The position numbers and the translations under genes were made by a program. From Struthio camelus (taxonomy: Eukaryota > Chordata > Aves > Struthioniformes > Struthionidae), in NCBI RefSeq assembly GCF_040807025.1, contig NC_090943.1, positions 134,503,450 through 134,567,449 on the forward strand: a stretch of DNA of 64,000 nucleotides. The letters are read 5' to 3'. The notes under the pieces were generated by a model. The model saw nothing but the letters and a program-made list of their open reading frames with translations, had not been told where the DNA came from and ran no database searches. Below are positions 35,901 through 50,500 of the stretch, one piece after another (the stretch's first letter is position 1; every line of letters begins with the position of its first letter).

Positions 35901-38900
35901 AGGTTCCCAAATTCTTCAAAAGGTATCTAGATATCTATTTCCCCTCGAATGTCCTATTGAAAAATAAAGTCAGGTACCACAGTGCAGGTACCAAAGTGCC
36001 TCTGCCCAGCTAGGTCCATGTAATTTGCAATCCTCTTTTCATTAAAAAACACTTGTACAACGGTTTAAGCTACTTTGATGTATCATGGTAAATGAGCAGT
36101 ACAGAACTTTTCATTTTCAACAAGCTGGGTTTAAGCTAAAGCCCTGTAAATGCTAAGGATACTGCTCTGTCAGTATCATACTGCAAAAAAAAAAGTTCAT
36201 GACACCAGAAAAAGCATTTTTTTGCTGCCTTTCAGTATCAATGTGAGTAAATGCTTGATGGGAGGGAGTAAAGACAAGACAGCCAGACTCTTCTCTGTGT
36301 TATCCAGTCAAAGCACAAGAGGCATTAGGCACAAATTGAAATATAGGAAATTCCATTTAAACAAAAGGAAAAAAAATTTACTATAGGGATAGTCAAACAT
36401 TGGAAGAGGTTACCCAGAGAGGCTGAGGGCTCTCTGTCCTTGGAGATTTTCAAAACTCAGCTGGAGATACAGTCCTGGGCAGCCTGCTCTCAGTAACCCT
36501 GCTGGAGCAGAGGGCTGGACCAGATGACCCCAGAGGCACCTGCCAGCCTCCACGATTCTGCAACCAGTCAAGACTCCTGTCTTTCACAGAAGTACCAGCT
36601 GCTCTGCACCATCCCATTCATTGTTTCTATCTATCTCCTGTCAGGGAAATGGTTTTCTTTCCAAGCTTGTTACGCCTGTGGCCTATCCAGTGTAACTATA
36701 ATTAAGGGTGCCAACTTTAACAGTGTAGATGAGATACAGTTGCTACATATAGATACTTACTGCCATTTGAGGCACCTTAGAGTATCCAAGACATCCTTCT
36801 ATGGCTGGCATTTATGACCCAGGACTTCACAGAAGAACTAGCAGATAGAGGTCAAGAGGACATCACAGTGCCTAAAATAACATCAGGTGCCTCTATTTAG
36901 GTAACAGAACCCTACCCGGTGCCTTTGTTTCTGCAGGATGAATGTAACCAGTTTGCCATGTTCAAGCCGTGTTCAGGTGACCTGGGCCAGAGATGAACTA
37001 ATTATCTAAATAGCACACATTAATTGCATTAGCCTTCTCAGATCACTAGCTAAGGAGACCTCAGTCTCTTGTGTTCTATTCATCTCGCCATCAGACATCA
37101 ATGGTCACCTTATGTTGCCTTTTTAACTGACAGGGAAAAATAAGCATTCTTAGAGTGCAATTCGTTTGACCTGTTTTGAACACCCGCATTAGGTTGAATG
37201 AGTCACATCCTACAAGTAACTCTCTCTTTTGACTATTAAGGGAGCACAGAAATTTGGCTCTCCTGCAGATGTCAGTCTGATCACAGGAATCCCATCACGG
37301 TGCTGGTTTCACTTCAAAGTTTGCCAAATAGATATTCCTCTAGCCTTTTAAACTGTTTTTTATCACTGTGTTTTGTCATAGTGCAATTTACAATTCACTG
37401 GCCTGAGCTGTAAATCTCAGCTTTGCACTAGCAGCCTAACTTGAAGTGGAGTTTTGGATCACATACCTTCATCACTGCTCTAGGCACTAGGAGAAGGCTG
37501 AAGATGGGAAAGAAAATTCAAGCTGGCTGAGCATTCACGTTGAATTGTACAGACACTTTGCTCTTGACCTCCCTCAGTAAAGGACTCTACTATTTTTCAA
37601 AGTGCTTCTGGGAAAAATTGGTTGAAACAAGAATGTCCTGACTTGAGACAGGCTTGAGAACTTTGTTCCCTGCCTCCTGCTGCATCCACACTGGGAGGCA
37701 ATCTGTGGGAATTTTGTGGAAATTATACAGTACTTCAAAACCGAGAGCTGGTAAAACTGACTGGTCCTGCATGCATTTTCAGATCATTTTGGTAACTGTT
37801 AAAGTTGTATATATCTAGCATGAGTTAGAGTTAGAAATTTGAACCATGTTCCGTTTAAAAATTCCCTGAAATTGTTGCTAAACTGAGAAATAAACTAAAA
37901 GTATGAATCTGGCCAAAGTGGAACTCTGCACTCAGTCCTTACAGTTAACTGATCAGACTAGATTCTCATTCACCTTCAAGGTGAGATTGACATAGAAACG
38001 AGAGCAGTTTAAGATCATTGTTTTTGTTCACAGGGATAAAATCTGCTTTCTCCAAAAGGAGAAACCGTTCCCCATCCCCGTGGATTTTACCTCTCTTTAA
38101 GGTTAGTCTGTAATGGTCACTGATCACTCATGTAGTGGCACAACTTCAGATGCTCTTTGCCCTATTGGTATGGTAAATCATGCCTTTTCAGTGTAACACA
38201 AAATAAATTTCAGTATCTAATGTATCTCAGTTTTTTTTCCTTAGAATGCCATTAGAAGTATTTATTCTTCTGTCAAATAATCACTACACTTGCTAAAGAG
38301 CAGTCTATTTAAGAAAGTTCTTGATAGAATTTTTTTTTTCTTTCACTGCTGTATTATTCTATTCCACATCAAGGAAAGTACTACCAGGGCTGTTTTGCCA
38401 GAGTCTAACCTGTGACCTTGCACAAGGTCTTTCAGTCTGTATCTATTTTATCAGGCCCCTGTACACTATATTTTAGACTTAGACAGAAGTTAAGAAGGTA
38501 TTAAAGATCAGGAGCTGTTCTTTGAACCAGATGGAAGGTGTTCTGACTTGTTTGTCTTTTTTTTTAATGGATTTAATGCAGTGAACATTACAGACAGAAT
38601 TTGCTGGCATTCTTGAAGTGGGTACTCGCAATAAGCCTGCATTCCAGAATATGACAGGTATGGTCATACAGCAAATGTCAAGTGTGGCATGTAATGAAGT
38701 CAGTAGTCAAGTAGTCTTCCTGAGATGCAAAACTGGTAATTTAGCAGCTGTGAGATTTTTCCATTTGACTCTAACCATACCTTTTGTGCAGTACTGCAGT
38801 AAAATCCGCTCAAAACTTAAAGATAGTATAGAGTCCAGTGACTTAAGGCCCTCATATTGTTCATGGGTTACCTACATTTAAGTCCTTGTTCTGATGAATA

Positions 38901-41900
38901 TTTAACTATTAGCACTATGTGGAACAGGTTCCATAATTTGAGAGGCAATATTTCCTACATAACGTAGCCACAACTGCCTCACACGTGTTTTACATTGCTT
39001 ACTCACCTGAAAAGTGGCACATGTTCTGAACGTGCCTCAGCTTTGGAATTAGAAGTGAATATATCTGAATTCCAAACCTCGTGGTTTTCTCCCTTTATCA
39101 ATTAAAGCTGCCCAATAACTGCTTTTGGAAGATGTTCAGGTGTGGGGCATCTGATTGAGTTAAACACAAGTAAACAGTTGCTTGAATCACATGGATAGTT
39201 ACTGTGTAAGGCCCTGCCCTGGTAGACCCTGTATTTGTGTTTATCATCATGCATGTAGGAGACTTAGCTCCTGTAAAAATATATCATGAGCACTGGGGGC
39301 CAGGGTGCTAAGTAGTTAGCAGATAAGCCAATGACTTATCTCAAGCCTAATTCCCTAGGCTAGTTAACCTTGCTTAAGAGAGAAAAACTCAAACAGAAAG
39401 AGAAATGAATTCTCACTCTCACTCCTGGAGCACGGGTACCATGTGAATGTGCTCCATTTAAAGTGTCAATCAAAACCCCCCATGGTGGTTTTACTGATCA
39501 GTAAGAATATTTGGAAGTCTGGAAAATCAACAAAACCCAGCTGTTTCTCCAGCAGTGCAACCATATTTTTCAAATGACAGCACTGCAAGTTGGTGTATGT
39601 ACATCAATATCTAGGACAGTAGATGGCTTTATGTGTGTGTGTGTGGTCATTTCCATGCAATACCTGAAATTCAATCAAAAACCATACAAAAAAACTGGAA
39701 GAAGGCCTTTTAGCTGCATTAATTTCAGAAAGCTCCTGTCAGACTACAGCTGAAGTGAATCAGCTCACAGGAATTGACATCTGTTGGGTATCACGTTTGT
39801 TTCCTATAAAAAATAAAATGCTAAAAGCCTGCACTGAGGATCAGTCCATCATGAAATGCCTGCCTTAAAGGCTGACTTCATTTCTCTGATCCCTCATTTT
39901 ATTCAGTACAGCTTCTTTTCAGTACAGCAATGCTGATGTGCTGTACCACATAGGAGCAAAGACATATAACATTTGTGCTGGGCTTCATTTGGACGGTTCT
40001 GTGGAATAAGAACGAGGGTGGCATTTTCTTTCCGAGTGCAAGAGGCTTCAAGCCTCTTGAAGTGGCACACTGTAACCAATCAATCAGATCTCATTGTGTG
40101 ACTCTATTCATCTACCTCTCACCTCCCATCTGCTCATTTCCCTCTAATTCCCTTTCCGTTTCACCAGCACCTCAGGGCTGTTCATCTCCCAATTATTCAC
40201 CCCTTTTACAGAACATAATAAGCAGAGAAAATGTTTTTTTTTTAATCACATCCACAAATTTTCTTATTGAGAAAGTGTGAGGGACAATTCTTTCTCCCCG
40301 TCCACCCCCTTCATCAGACTCCATGATAGTGTGCAGCATATGAGAGTGTGCTCTGCAGCACACCTCAAGAGCATATGCTCATCAGGTGGGAAAAAAAGTA
40401 CCTCTCCCACCCCTCTTAGAGAATCAAAGAAAATGCACAGACTTGAAGTCTTTGTGATAAAAGATACTCTTTTAGTAATGAAAGCACTTGAAAATGAAAT
40501 GCATGGGCAATACATCTTGAAAGATAGGTATGTTCCCACAGGTGCTGCAGACAGATGCAGGCAATCTCTGCTCAATAGGGCATCAACTTCAGTGCAGAAG
40601 CCATGACGTGTGGCGCTCTGCCCACGTTAATATGCCCTGCTGAAATCTTTTGCTAATGCAACTCTGCAGCTTTGGCACTTGCGCTGGCTCGTAGCTCTGC
40701 ATTAACAGTGCAGCATTGTGCCATGGAGACCTGACAGGGACAACTTTGGTAAAGCAACCACAGCATTTCAAAGAGATGAACTAGCCTCAGCCTTCAGCCT
40801 CTAGGGAAATAGGGCTGAGCTGGTTAAGTGGTGCACCTACACAGGGGGTGATGCAGGACTAAAACAGAGGCCTCCTAACTCCCCGTCTAGTGCTTCATCC
40901 TATAGGACAATGATGATGGTAACAAGCTGCTGCACTTCCCAAACAGGATCTGGCTTTTCAGCCAACGAGACAGCAGTGACCATCCTCCACAATGGTTAAC
41001 ACACCTAGGAGTGCACAAGTAGGGAGAGGTCTCTGAGTAGTGCCTCAGTACATGAAAGCTGGGAGTGACCATGGCTGCAGAGCTGCGCTTACCTGCGTGT
41101 GTGAAGAGGCAACTATGAGAACTATGAGTATGTTTACACTGCTAAAGAGGTGAGTACCAGAGAGTGTACCCCAGCTTAAGACCCCTCGTCCTCCACATTG
41201 CTTACCTGCTAGCTGATTCCCTGCTCTCTCTTGAGAGCGAGCTCCAGCTACCCCATGGCAAACCCCAGACACAGCTCAATGGGCATTTCACTGCAGGGTC
41301 TGCACCCAAAAGCCAGTATGAATAATACTGTACCACATTTGGCTCTAACCCTGTCCTAGCTGGCTGTGCATCCTCAAGAGCAGCCCCCCCCCCCCCCACA
41401 CACACTACATTCCTTTATCCCACACCGCAGGGAATGCAACATGTTTCCTTTGGTGTTTGCTATAAAAACAATTCTCTGGTGGGCTATGACACAGCTCAGC
41501 TTACTGCAGATGCTTTGAAACGAAAAAATGCAGAAAAATGCTCAATCATTTGGCATAAGACATAGAGCCTTCTGTCTTACAGCCACTGAGACTCAGAGGA
41601 GAGCAAGACCAAGGTGCTATGCAGTGCAAATGCAGTCACACTCCTCTAGTAAAGGCTATCCCTGAGAAACAAAGACAAGAATCAGTCTGTGCCACTGACC
41701 TCGGAATCAGGGTTCACTCTCTTTACTTTTCTCATTTATCAGTACAGATGTGCCAATAGACCCTGCTTCCGAGTGCTTCAGAGTTCTTATGTCAAGATCT
41801 CGCCTTGGCAACATCCTAAGTCCATGGTAGAGAAAGGTGTGGGTGGGTACTTATTCTCTCAGTTCTTTTCTCTGCTCCATGCTCTGCTTTCTCTGACTCC

Positions 41901-42180
41901 TCCACACTTGCTTTTCCACATAAAGGAAATCAGTGCCCCTGCTTCAGTCAGGAGCTCCTCGAAGACCCTTAGGCCATGGGTTGCAACGTCAGGCATCGAG
42001 AGGTAGGCCTATTCATGAGGCCGAATAATGACAACATAGCAACAGCAGTCAGCAGCAATTCATAGTAGATTCAGGAATAGCTGCTAAAAAATACCCAGAC
42101 CACGATATCCAAGCAAAAGAAATTCAAGCCAAGTACTGAAGAAAATTTGTTTCTCCCTCTTTGTGAATATTACACACACG

Positions 42181-42213
<33 letters not shown>

Positions 42214-44493
42214 CTCATCACCATTCCTACTTCTCTTACTTATCCCAATTTTTTGCCCACCAAATGTGCTTCCTAGACCAACTGCTTCCAGTGCTAGTCC
42301 TTTACTACCCCTTTTCTTTCAGTCTGCCTTGTTGCTCCCATCCATGTGACACCAGTTCCCAGTATCCTAGATGGTTCTTCCCTAAATCCTAGTCTCCTCA
42401 ACACAGCTGCCAAGAACAGGGAGGATGCAGCCCTGAGAGCAAAGGGGGGGGGGGGGGTCAGTCTTCCTACTCCCATGTCCGACATCACAAGTTTCCTATT
42501 CTTAATGGGAACGGCACCACAAAAGGAAACCAGCCCTGCAGACGTACTATTTAGGTTGGAAAGTCAAGCACTGAAACAGCAGGAAAAGCTGAAATGTAGG
42601 TTGTCAGAGCAGCATTGACTCAGCCCCCATGTGTGGGGGTGTTATGACCTTTGCATTACGACCCGGTTGCAGGAGCACGTACTGTTTTTTCTCAAAGGAC
42701 TCTTGCCTCTCTCAGCATTCAGGGTAGACAGTGCTGAGTTAATAAGTGGCTATTTATTTTACTTTCTCCTAGTAGGTCAGTGTGTGGCTCTGTGACACAT
42801 TTGCTGCATATTATTCAAACCCTGCTCTGAAGATAGCCTTTGTTAATTCTCTCCAGAGCTTTCCTGTAAAGCTCATCAATGTAGTACTTGTGTGCCTCTT
42901 ACATGCTAATTCGTTTACCTCTATACCACTACTGTGAGGATTTTTTTTCGTTCCATTTTGCATGTGGAAAGCTGAGACCCTGAGAGATTACGGTCCAAAT
43001 ATTCTTCTAATGCAGGGTACCCATTTCCCAATGCCTAGGGTCTAATTTTGCAGAGAGCTCAGTGTTATAAAGCCGTTTGTGTGTTCAAAGCACATATCCC
43101 ATTGATTTCAGTTGCAGGTGAGTGCTGAGCATTTTTGGAAATTAGACCCCAGAGTCTATAGCCTGGCAGACTACAAATAAGCAACACACAATCTCACCAC
43201 CTGGAAGAAGCTGGGCTTAAGTGACTTGCCTGGCCTATGCAGGACCTCAAGCACAGGAGGAGAATAGGATCCCCAGGGACGCATCTAACAGGTTTAACCA
43301 AAGGATCATTCCTGCTCTCCAGCAGACCTCCCTCTACCCACATTTCGTTGCCCATTAAGTGTGCTTCCTAGACCAGCTGCTTCCAGTCCTTTCCTATTAT
43401 CTTATCTTTCAGTCTGCCTTATTGCTCCCATTCCACTGAGCCCAGTTCTCAGTATCCCAGCTAGTTCTTCACTGAACCTTGGTCTCCTCAATTTGGCATG
43501 CTAACAACAGGGAGCATGCTGCCCTGAGAACAAATGCAATTAGTTTTCCTGCTCCTAGGTACCATGTCTTGCTACAGGCTGCTCTGGAGAACGGTCACGT
43601 GGTTACAAGTGAAACGTATACTTATAAAAGTCTTCTGCACCCCATGGCCTAGTCAGGAGATGAACATTGTGGGCATTAAATGGTGAGGAAGAGCTGAGAG
43701 AGTTTATTCTTGGAGACCAAGCTGAAGTTTGAGGGAATCTTTGGGGACATTAAATGCTAAAATATGTTTCTAGAGAACGTATGTGAATAGCCTTTTCAAA
43801 TGCTTGCAACATGGACAGATTTAGGTGGATTTTTCATAGGACAGCAAAAGATATGCTTTGCAAAAGCCATTTGTTTTATTAAGTGTCATGTCTCTAATCT
43901 AAATTACTAAACTTCTGGTGAATATACAGCCAACTAAAGATATAACTTACAATGCAACATTTTAGGCAGCCTGAACAGAACCAGTTGTGCACTTCTCACC
44001 AGTAGTCTATTGCCTACAAATGTGCACCTTCGTACTGCCCTGATCACAAGTAACTGAGTGTGGTAAACAGATGAAAACCATGTTATCAACACCCTCAGAG
44101 AGTGACAGATTTCCTGCCCTGTCCCTGGGGACCCCCAGTGTCAAGCTACCCATCCCTCTTGTGCATGGTTTAATTGTGGCTCTGAACTCCTCTCTGGATT
44201 CTCTCGCTTCTGGTTCATTAGGGAGTTCTCACGCAGCTTCTCAGGGGCCAGCTAATGTGGCAAATCCTTTCCATTTCTTGCTGATGCATTAGCAGAATTC
44301 CGGTCTAAAGCTGTAAAACTATTCCACAGCTAATAATCTATGTTCATATACAGTGCATACATTATCATGATATGCATGTCCTTAGGACAGCTGCTTTACT
44401 ATTAAGACCCATCTCATTCATAATCTGCCCATGGGGGAAACATTTTCACAGAGGCATTAAGAAATTCTCTGTCATTTGAACTAATTCATAATA

Positions 44494-44526
<33 letters not shown>

Positions 44527-47500
44527 CATATATATATATAAAATTCTTGCATCTTAGGTCTGTTACGAGTAGAGCTACTTTACCTGAATGCCTGCGTGGA
44601 GTATTTCCCTTCTCCCCCAGCAGAAGTGGAACAGTGCATCCCAGCCCCGAGCAGAGCAACCCAGGTGGTGTCCATGGGCAGTGAGAAGTTTTCACATGTT
44701 TTCATACTGATTTTTTATTTACTGGCATTTTACTACTTCTGCAGTAAATTGGTGCTGACTGTGAACTGGCATAAAACATGACCCATAAAAGCAGAAACAT
44801 ATGGTGACAGAACGTTAAGGTCACACAAAGGATAACAACTAGAAAGGTCTGCCTTGCAGAGCCCAGCTGGGCATATGGAGGAACCAGTCTGAATAAATAA
44901 AAGCCTTTCATAAGTCACGCCCACAAATGGCCCCTTTTGGGTCTGAAAATGTTCCAGCTGGCATTTGTATTACCAGCTGTGGCACCCTCTTTCTGAGAGC
45001 AGGATCCTGCTTCTGAAAAACAACGATTACCAAAAAGTTCATTTGAAAAATCAGTCCTTTTGAAAATCCACACATCAGGAAGTAATAATGGCAAAAACCT
45101 AGTATGTATTTTAAAGTCATTTCACTCTAATCTGTGGACATAAAAATCTGCGTGCTCTATTCTCAACAATATCAGGCTAAACCTTCCGACAGTTTTTTAG
45201 CTGCATTTTCAAAATGGTTAAGCAGGCCAGATGCCTTATAAGGGGGCTTCTGATGATCCACTAGGTAGGTCAGTGTATCTTTAGGGGCTTAAGTTTCTAC
45301 CTCATGGAAGGAAAAGTTAATGGTGTCTTGATGCATAAATTGCACCTTAGAACAATTAGTGTGCTTGGTTCTACTCTAAAAGTTTCACCCTAACTCTGAA
45401 TTTCCTGAGTCTCTAAGGATCATGACTTGGGGATAAGAATGTTCCTGCAGTCCATATTATTCTAAGAATAATTTTTAACCCCAGCTTTGATTAAACTTAT
45501 GCTTAATTAAACTTTGATTAAATAAATTCGATTAAACAACACCAGCTGTTTGGCCAGGAATATATATGTAGCTGTTACACAAAATTTCCTTTCCCTTCAG
45601 GGAAAATGCAAATTGCACTAGGTTTCCAGACCTGTTTGTACTGCTTGCAAGTTGCAAGAGAGCACTGCTTTTCTATCTGGGAGAGCAGAGAGAGCACAGC
45701 TAGCTCAGACTGTGTTTAGTTACTAGGCTGGGAACAAGCAAAGACAGAGAACAGTCTTGGTCACTTAGACCAAAGATCAAGTTCAGAGATGAACAAGTGA
45801 CCCAGATGTAGGTGCAGAAAGGCAGAGCTCTTAAAGAAAAGAGAGACGCAGGGTAGTAACACACTGCTACAAGTTTCTTGCTGCCGTTGGGCCTAAATGT
45901 GAGAGTCGGGTGATATTTGGGAAAAGGTAAACTCTTCAAAGAACGAAGCTCCTTAACATCTTCCCCAGTCACTAAATCAGTCTCTCTGGCTGGGGATGCT
46001 CACTCACTGCGCTTAGGTGCCCAAAGGCACCCCTTTCACATTGTGGCTGCCCAAAAGACCATGTCCTATTGGAGCAGTGATTTGATGAGAGCAGACTCTG
46101 ACTCCTTAACTGTTAGGCTTAACTGTCCGCTATAACCATCCATTACACAGCATACCCAGATAAAACCTCCAGCTGTTACAAAAAACAACAGCTCATCAAG
46201 AAAAGCCAGCATGAGCGCTTCGGACAAATGCTTTGCTTTTTGCGTTAGCTCCCTGTTGATTAAATCAGCTCAAGGCCCCTTCAGACCATCACGGCTCACA
46301 GAAAGTTTGGCCACAGCTACGAGAGGTGATTATTTTGTCTCTGTGCTCTGAATTGTCTCACCATTTACATAGCTTTCAAATCCCAAAGCTAGCAAATGAC
46401 AGGCTCCCTGCGTGGAAACAGACCATTCAGAAGAGATGGCCCACGACAAGGTAAGTGTCTCCTCAGAGACATAACAGTGGCTACTGCCCTTGCTGCTTTA
46501 ATGATTATAAAACCAATGTGGCCATGCTTTCCGTTTGAACTGACTTTGCTTTTACTGTATTAATGCTAGTTTGCATGTTTATTACCTTGCCCATTTCAAA
46601 ATTCACTGAGCTGAATCTTAATAAACAGATATATTCTGAATGGATTTTGTTATTGTTGCTTTTTTTTTCCTGACCATTAAGGCTCATTATCTAGAGTCAT
46701 CAGCTGTTTTGCTTTGTTTCCCATCTGCTCATATAGTACTAGGATTCTGGGATTTTTTCCCAGTGTGTGAGATAATTTCTGCAGATGGGAGAGCCATTTC
46801 CACTGTTTTGATTCTTTTCCCATGGGGTTTCATGTGGCCATTGGTGGGTCAAAAGAGAATTGCAAATGGCTTTCATTAAAGATATTTCCATATCTCAGAA
46901 ATTTGTCAAATCTGAAGATTTTCAGGATCATGTTACTAGCTGGAGTCAGTGGACGTTTTTTTCTAGGAGGATTTTCAATGCTTTCCCTCTCAACAAAGCC
47001 TCTGTTGTCTGAAGTAAACAAGGAATCTTGTTCAAGAACAAATCTTGCTCAATTTCAAGTCACAGAGAAAAAACAGCCTTGCCTGTGGTTGGGAAGAAAA
47101 TAGCATTCTAGTTTCATTGCTGTTAAGAGTAGCAGAAACTGGAACTTAATGAGACTTTGAGGGCCACATCTAGTCTCCTGTGACCTCTGGTAACCACCTC
47201 ATATAAAATCTTTAACTCATGTTTCAGTTAGTTTGTCGTATTGAAAAGGTGTTTCAGTAACTTGCCCCTCTGATTGCTAGCAGGCCTCTGCTAACTTCCA
47301 ACCTAAGTAGGCTTTGGTGAGTTTATGCCCATTTGTTCCCATGCCTGCGCTGTCCATTTGCTTGAATAGCTCTTCTCCCTCCTCAATCTTTATTCCCTCC
47401 TGTATTTATAGAGAGCAGTCACATCTGTTTCAGCCTTTTCTCTGTGAGGCTTAACTCTTGTACAGTTTCTTGCTGTAAAAATATGCTGTCCATTCTCCTG

Positions 47501-50500
47501 ACCCTGCTCACAACTCTCACCTGAACTTGTTTCAATTTATACTCATATTCCCTGGCTGTGGGAGGTAAAATTCTGCTTTCAGTCCTGAAGCTGAAATACA
47601 AGCGCATACCTGTTTCAGTTCCTGCTGTCTCAGTGCAGTATTTTCTCTTGGTCTGCATTTTGATAGACTTTTTTAATTTTCAGGTGATCACTTGAGGTCG
47701 ATATCACTCAGAACTAGAAAATGCCCTCCCCTTTTTTTTCCCTCTATGCACATGGCATTCATTTTTGAACATAAATTGAGTGGCTACAAAATTATTTTGG
47801 TTAGTTATTCTCTGATACATCTCTGACACCTTTTCATGACATTCTCCTTCCACACCTGTAATTCCTATATTGATTCCTTAGTATCTCCGATACTAAAATT
47901 GCCACAGAAAATGGCTTAAGTTTGATACTGCATTTGGAGTAGGCAGCTTGTGCTCGAGGTGAGCCTCTACCTCTCTCGCTTTCTAGGTGTAGGGCTCTGC
48001 AGGGCTAGGTGTAGGGCTAGGTGTAGGCTCTGTAGCCTCCTTTCCCAATTTTACCTGTATATATCACCAGGTACCACAGTTAACAACTCTCTGTTTCAAA
48101 TTTGCTATAACTCGGACTAGATTTCAGATGCATTTCTCCATGTTCACAGTGCAAAACTGCAGGCTCTTCTCCAAGTCCTGGGGCTCCAACACTAAGAAAA
48201 CACCTCTGGCCTTGCTCCAGGGGAATAAAGCTGGTCCCCTCCACCCTCAGGTAAATCCACCTCTGAGAAACACTGCCCTCTCATGCAGCTATTACCCGGC
48301 TTTTTGGAGAGATTATTCAGAGGAAGCCTCTGCAGTGATAGGAAGTTCAACAGAAGAAAACTCACAATTGTTCAGCAAGGCTTTTCATCCTTCAAATATA
48401 GAAATCCAAGAAGGCTCAATCTTCATTACTTTTCCTTTTCAGAGGAATATATGGGCTCAGGAAAGGGTTGGCCACATTTTTGGTTAAAACCAACATCTCT
48501 GCATAGAAATGTTTCATATTTGCTCATGGTTTTAAAACTTGTCATGATATGCATGGAGGAGGAGGGGAAAGATTTTTAATAAAAGGGCAAAATTACTTTA
48601 ATAAAGGCAAAACTACTAGGACTATTAGAAGATAATTGTATTTAAGATGAAGACTAACGCTAGGAGATCACATACGGCTAGTGTGAACCTCCCAGGAGCA
48701 TCAGAGAATCCCAGCCATGGCCTGAGACCCTCACTATATTAGATGCTGTATAAACCTAAAGAACCAGGAGAAAGTGTATATAAAGAAAGTTAATACTGGT
48801 AGACCTTTTAATAGGCCTCAGACTTACATAAAGCATGCAATTATGCTTCGTAAGTGTAGGCTTTTACCTTAAGTTAGGTCAAAAAATAATTTCAGAGGAG
48901 AAAGAACCAAAGGAGATACTCATAGGAGAAAATCTGTAGAAGCAGTGAACTTTTCACCTCCAACAGCTAGAAATGACCACAGGGTACAAGATCAGATGGT
49001 TCACTTAACTGCCGAGTAACAAAATTAGGCTAAAAGTTAGATCTAGTTTGCCCAGAGGCAACCTGACAAATTAGATTCATCCACTTGCCATATTGGTATT
49101 AATGCACTTTTATATTAGTGAACAGATTACAAAAGAAGGCTTTGCCTTGAGGCAGGGTTTTCTGGCACCGAACTCATTTTCAAGCTGAGGTTGTCCCCTG
49201 AAGGCACAATGAGACCTCACTTCTTTGCAGCTGAAGATCTGATCCTCAGCAAAGATTTACCACTAACCTGTGAACAGCTCTTAACACTTCAGAACTAAAA
49301 AAGATGCAGATTTCTTTCTATGAAGCTGTATAAACTGTACAGTCTCTGTCTGTATCTTTGCAGTAAAGAAACGTTTAGTTTACATCCATCTAAAATCATT
49401 CAATGTACTCCATTGCTAATATTTTCAAAAAAGTTCTTTTAAAGTCAGTTTTCCAGAGTGTTTTTTCGGGACAGGCTTTGTAAACCCGTCCTGGCCCACA
49501 GTCCTGGCTGAGAGTCAGGGGTGAGAACTGCTGAATATGCAGACGGCCACCACTCTCCATGCTAAGGCCATGGTGCTGGTGGGCTCATACACCCGTAGTC
49601 TCACGGCCCTAATGTCGGTCGTGAGTGTGAGTGTTTTCAGCACGAGGCTTCCCTTTTGCAGCTGAAACAGCGTGGAGTCGTGCTAACCCGGGAGGGAGCC
49701 GCGACTCAGGAACGCCTTCCTTTTTCCTCGGAAGATGGAAGACTCTCAAAATTAACTGCATGACATTATGGCTCATCTGTCTTGTCAGGTTTGATTCTGC
49801 TGTGACAAAGTGACGGCCGCTCCCTGTCGCGGAGAGCGACGCCGTGCCTCCGAGCGCTGCGCTCCTGGAGCGGCGGCAGCGAGCCGAGGCGTAGCTGTGC
49901 TCTGCACGCAAAGCAGCTCAGCGGAGTGCGGCACGGAGGGTGAGGCTCGCGCAGATGTTGTGTTAGTTAGTGCACGGCAGCCAGCCCGGCCATCGCTCCT
50001 TGGCTTTCCTACTGGCCCTGCTGTCAGCCGGAGTTGGCCCTGCCGTGCCTCGCAGAAAGCCACAAACCCCAGTGATCTGCATCAGCTATCATCCCCTCCT
50101 CGCTCTCTTCCCCGCAATTAGTGCAAATTACTGAGGGCTGTAGTTTCAAGAGCTATAATTTTAAGCAGGCACAGTCAGTAAACCAGAGATCTTGCTTGCA
50201 CTCGCGAGGAGAAAGTGGCTGTAGAAGCACCTGATCGAGACTGATCCGTTTTTCCTTTAGAGGGCAGTGGTGTTCGCCGTACAAAAGCTGCATTCACAAG
50301 GAGCTAAAACCGTCGTCATTAACCACTGGGGTCAGCAGGCACCAAAGCAAGAGCAGCTAATAGAAAATAGGACTGAAGTGATGCTGTGGCCATACTGTGT
50401 CCTACAGAAGAGCATTTCACTCTGATAGACTTTATGCAATACTCTGTGCAGGGGCTTATTAATTTCTCTTGTTTTTGTTCAGTCATCAGTAATCAGACAA

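Noticed and set aside
49609..50121. Open frames of 92-103 codons on both strands
   Set aside because: They overlap in the CpG island; GC-rich sequence has few stops. Low-complexity Ala/Arg/Ser composition and no homology.
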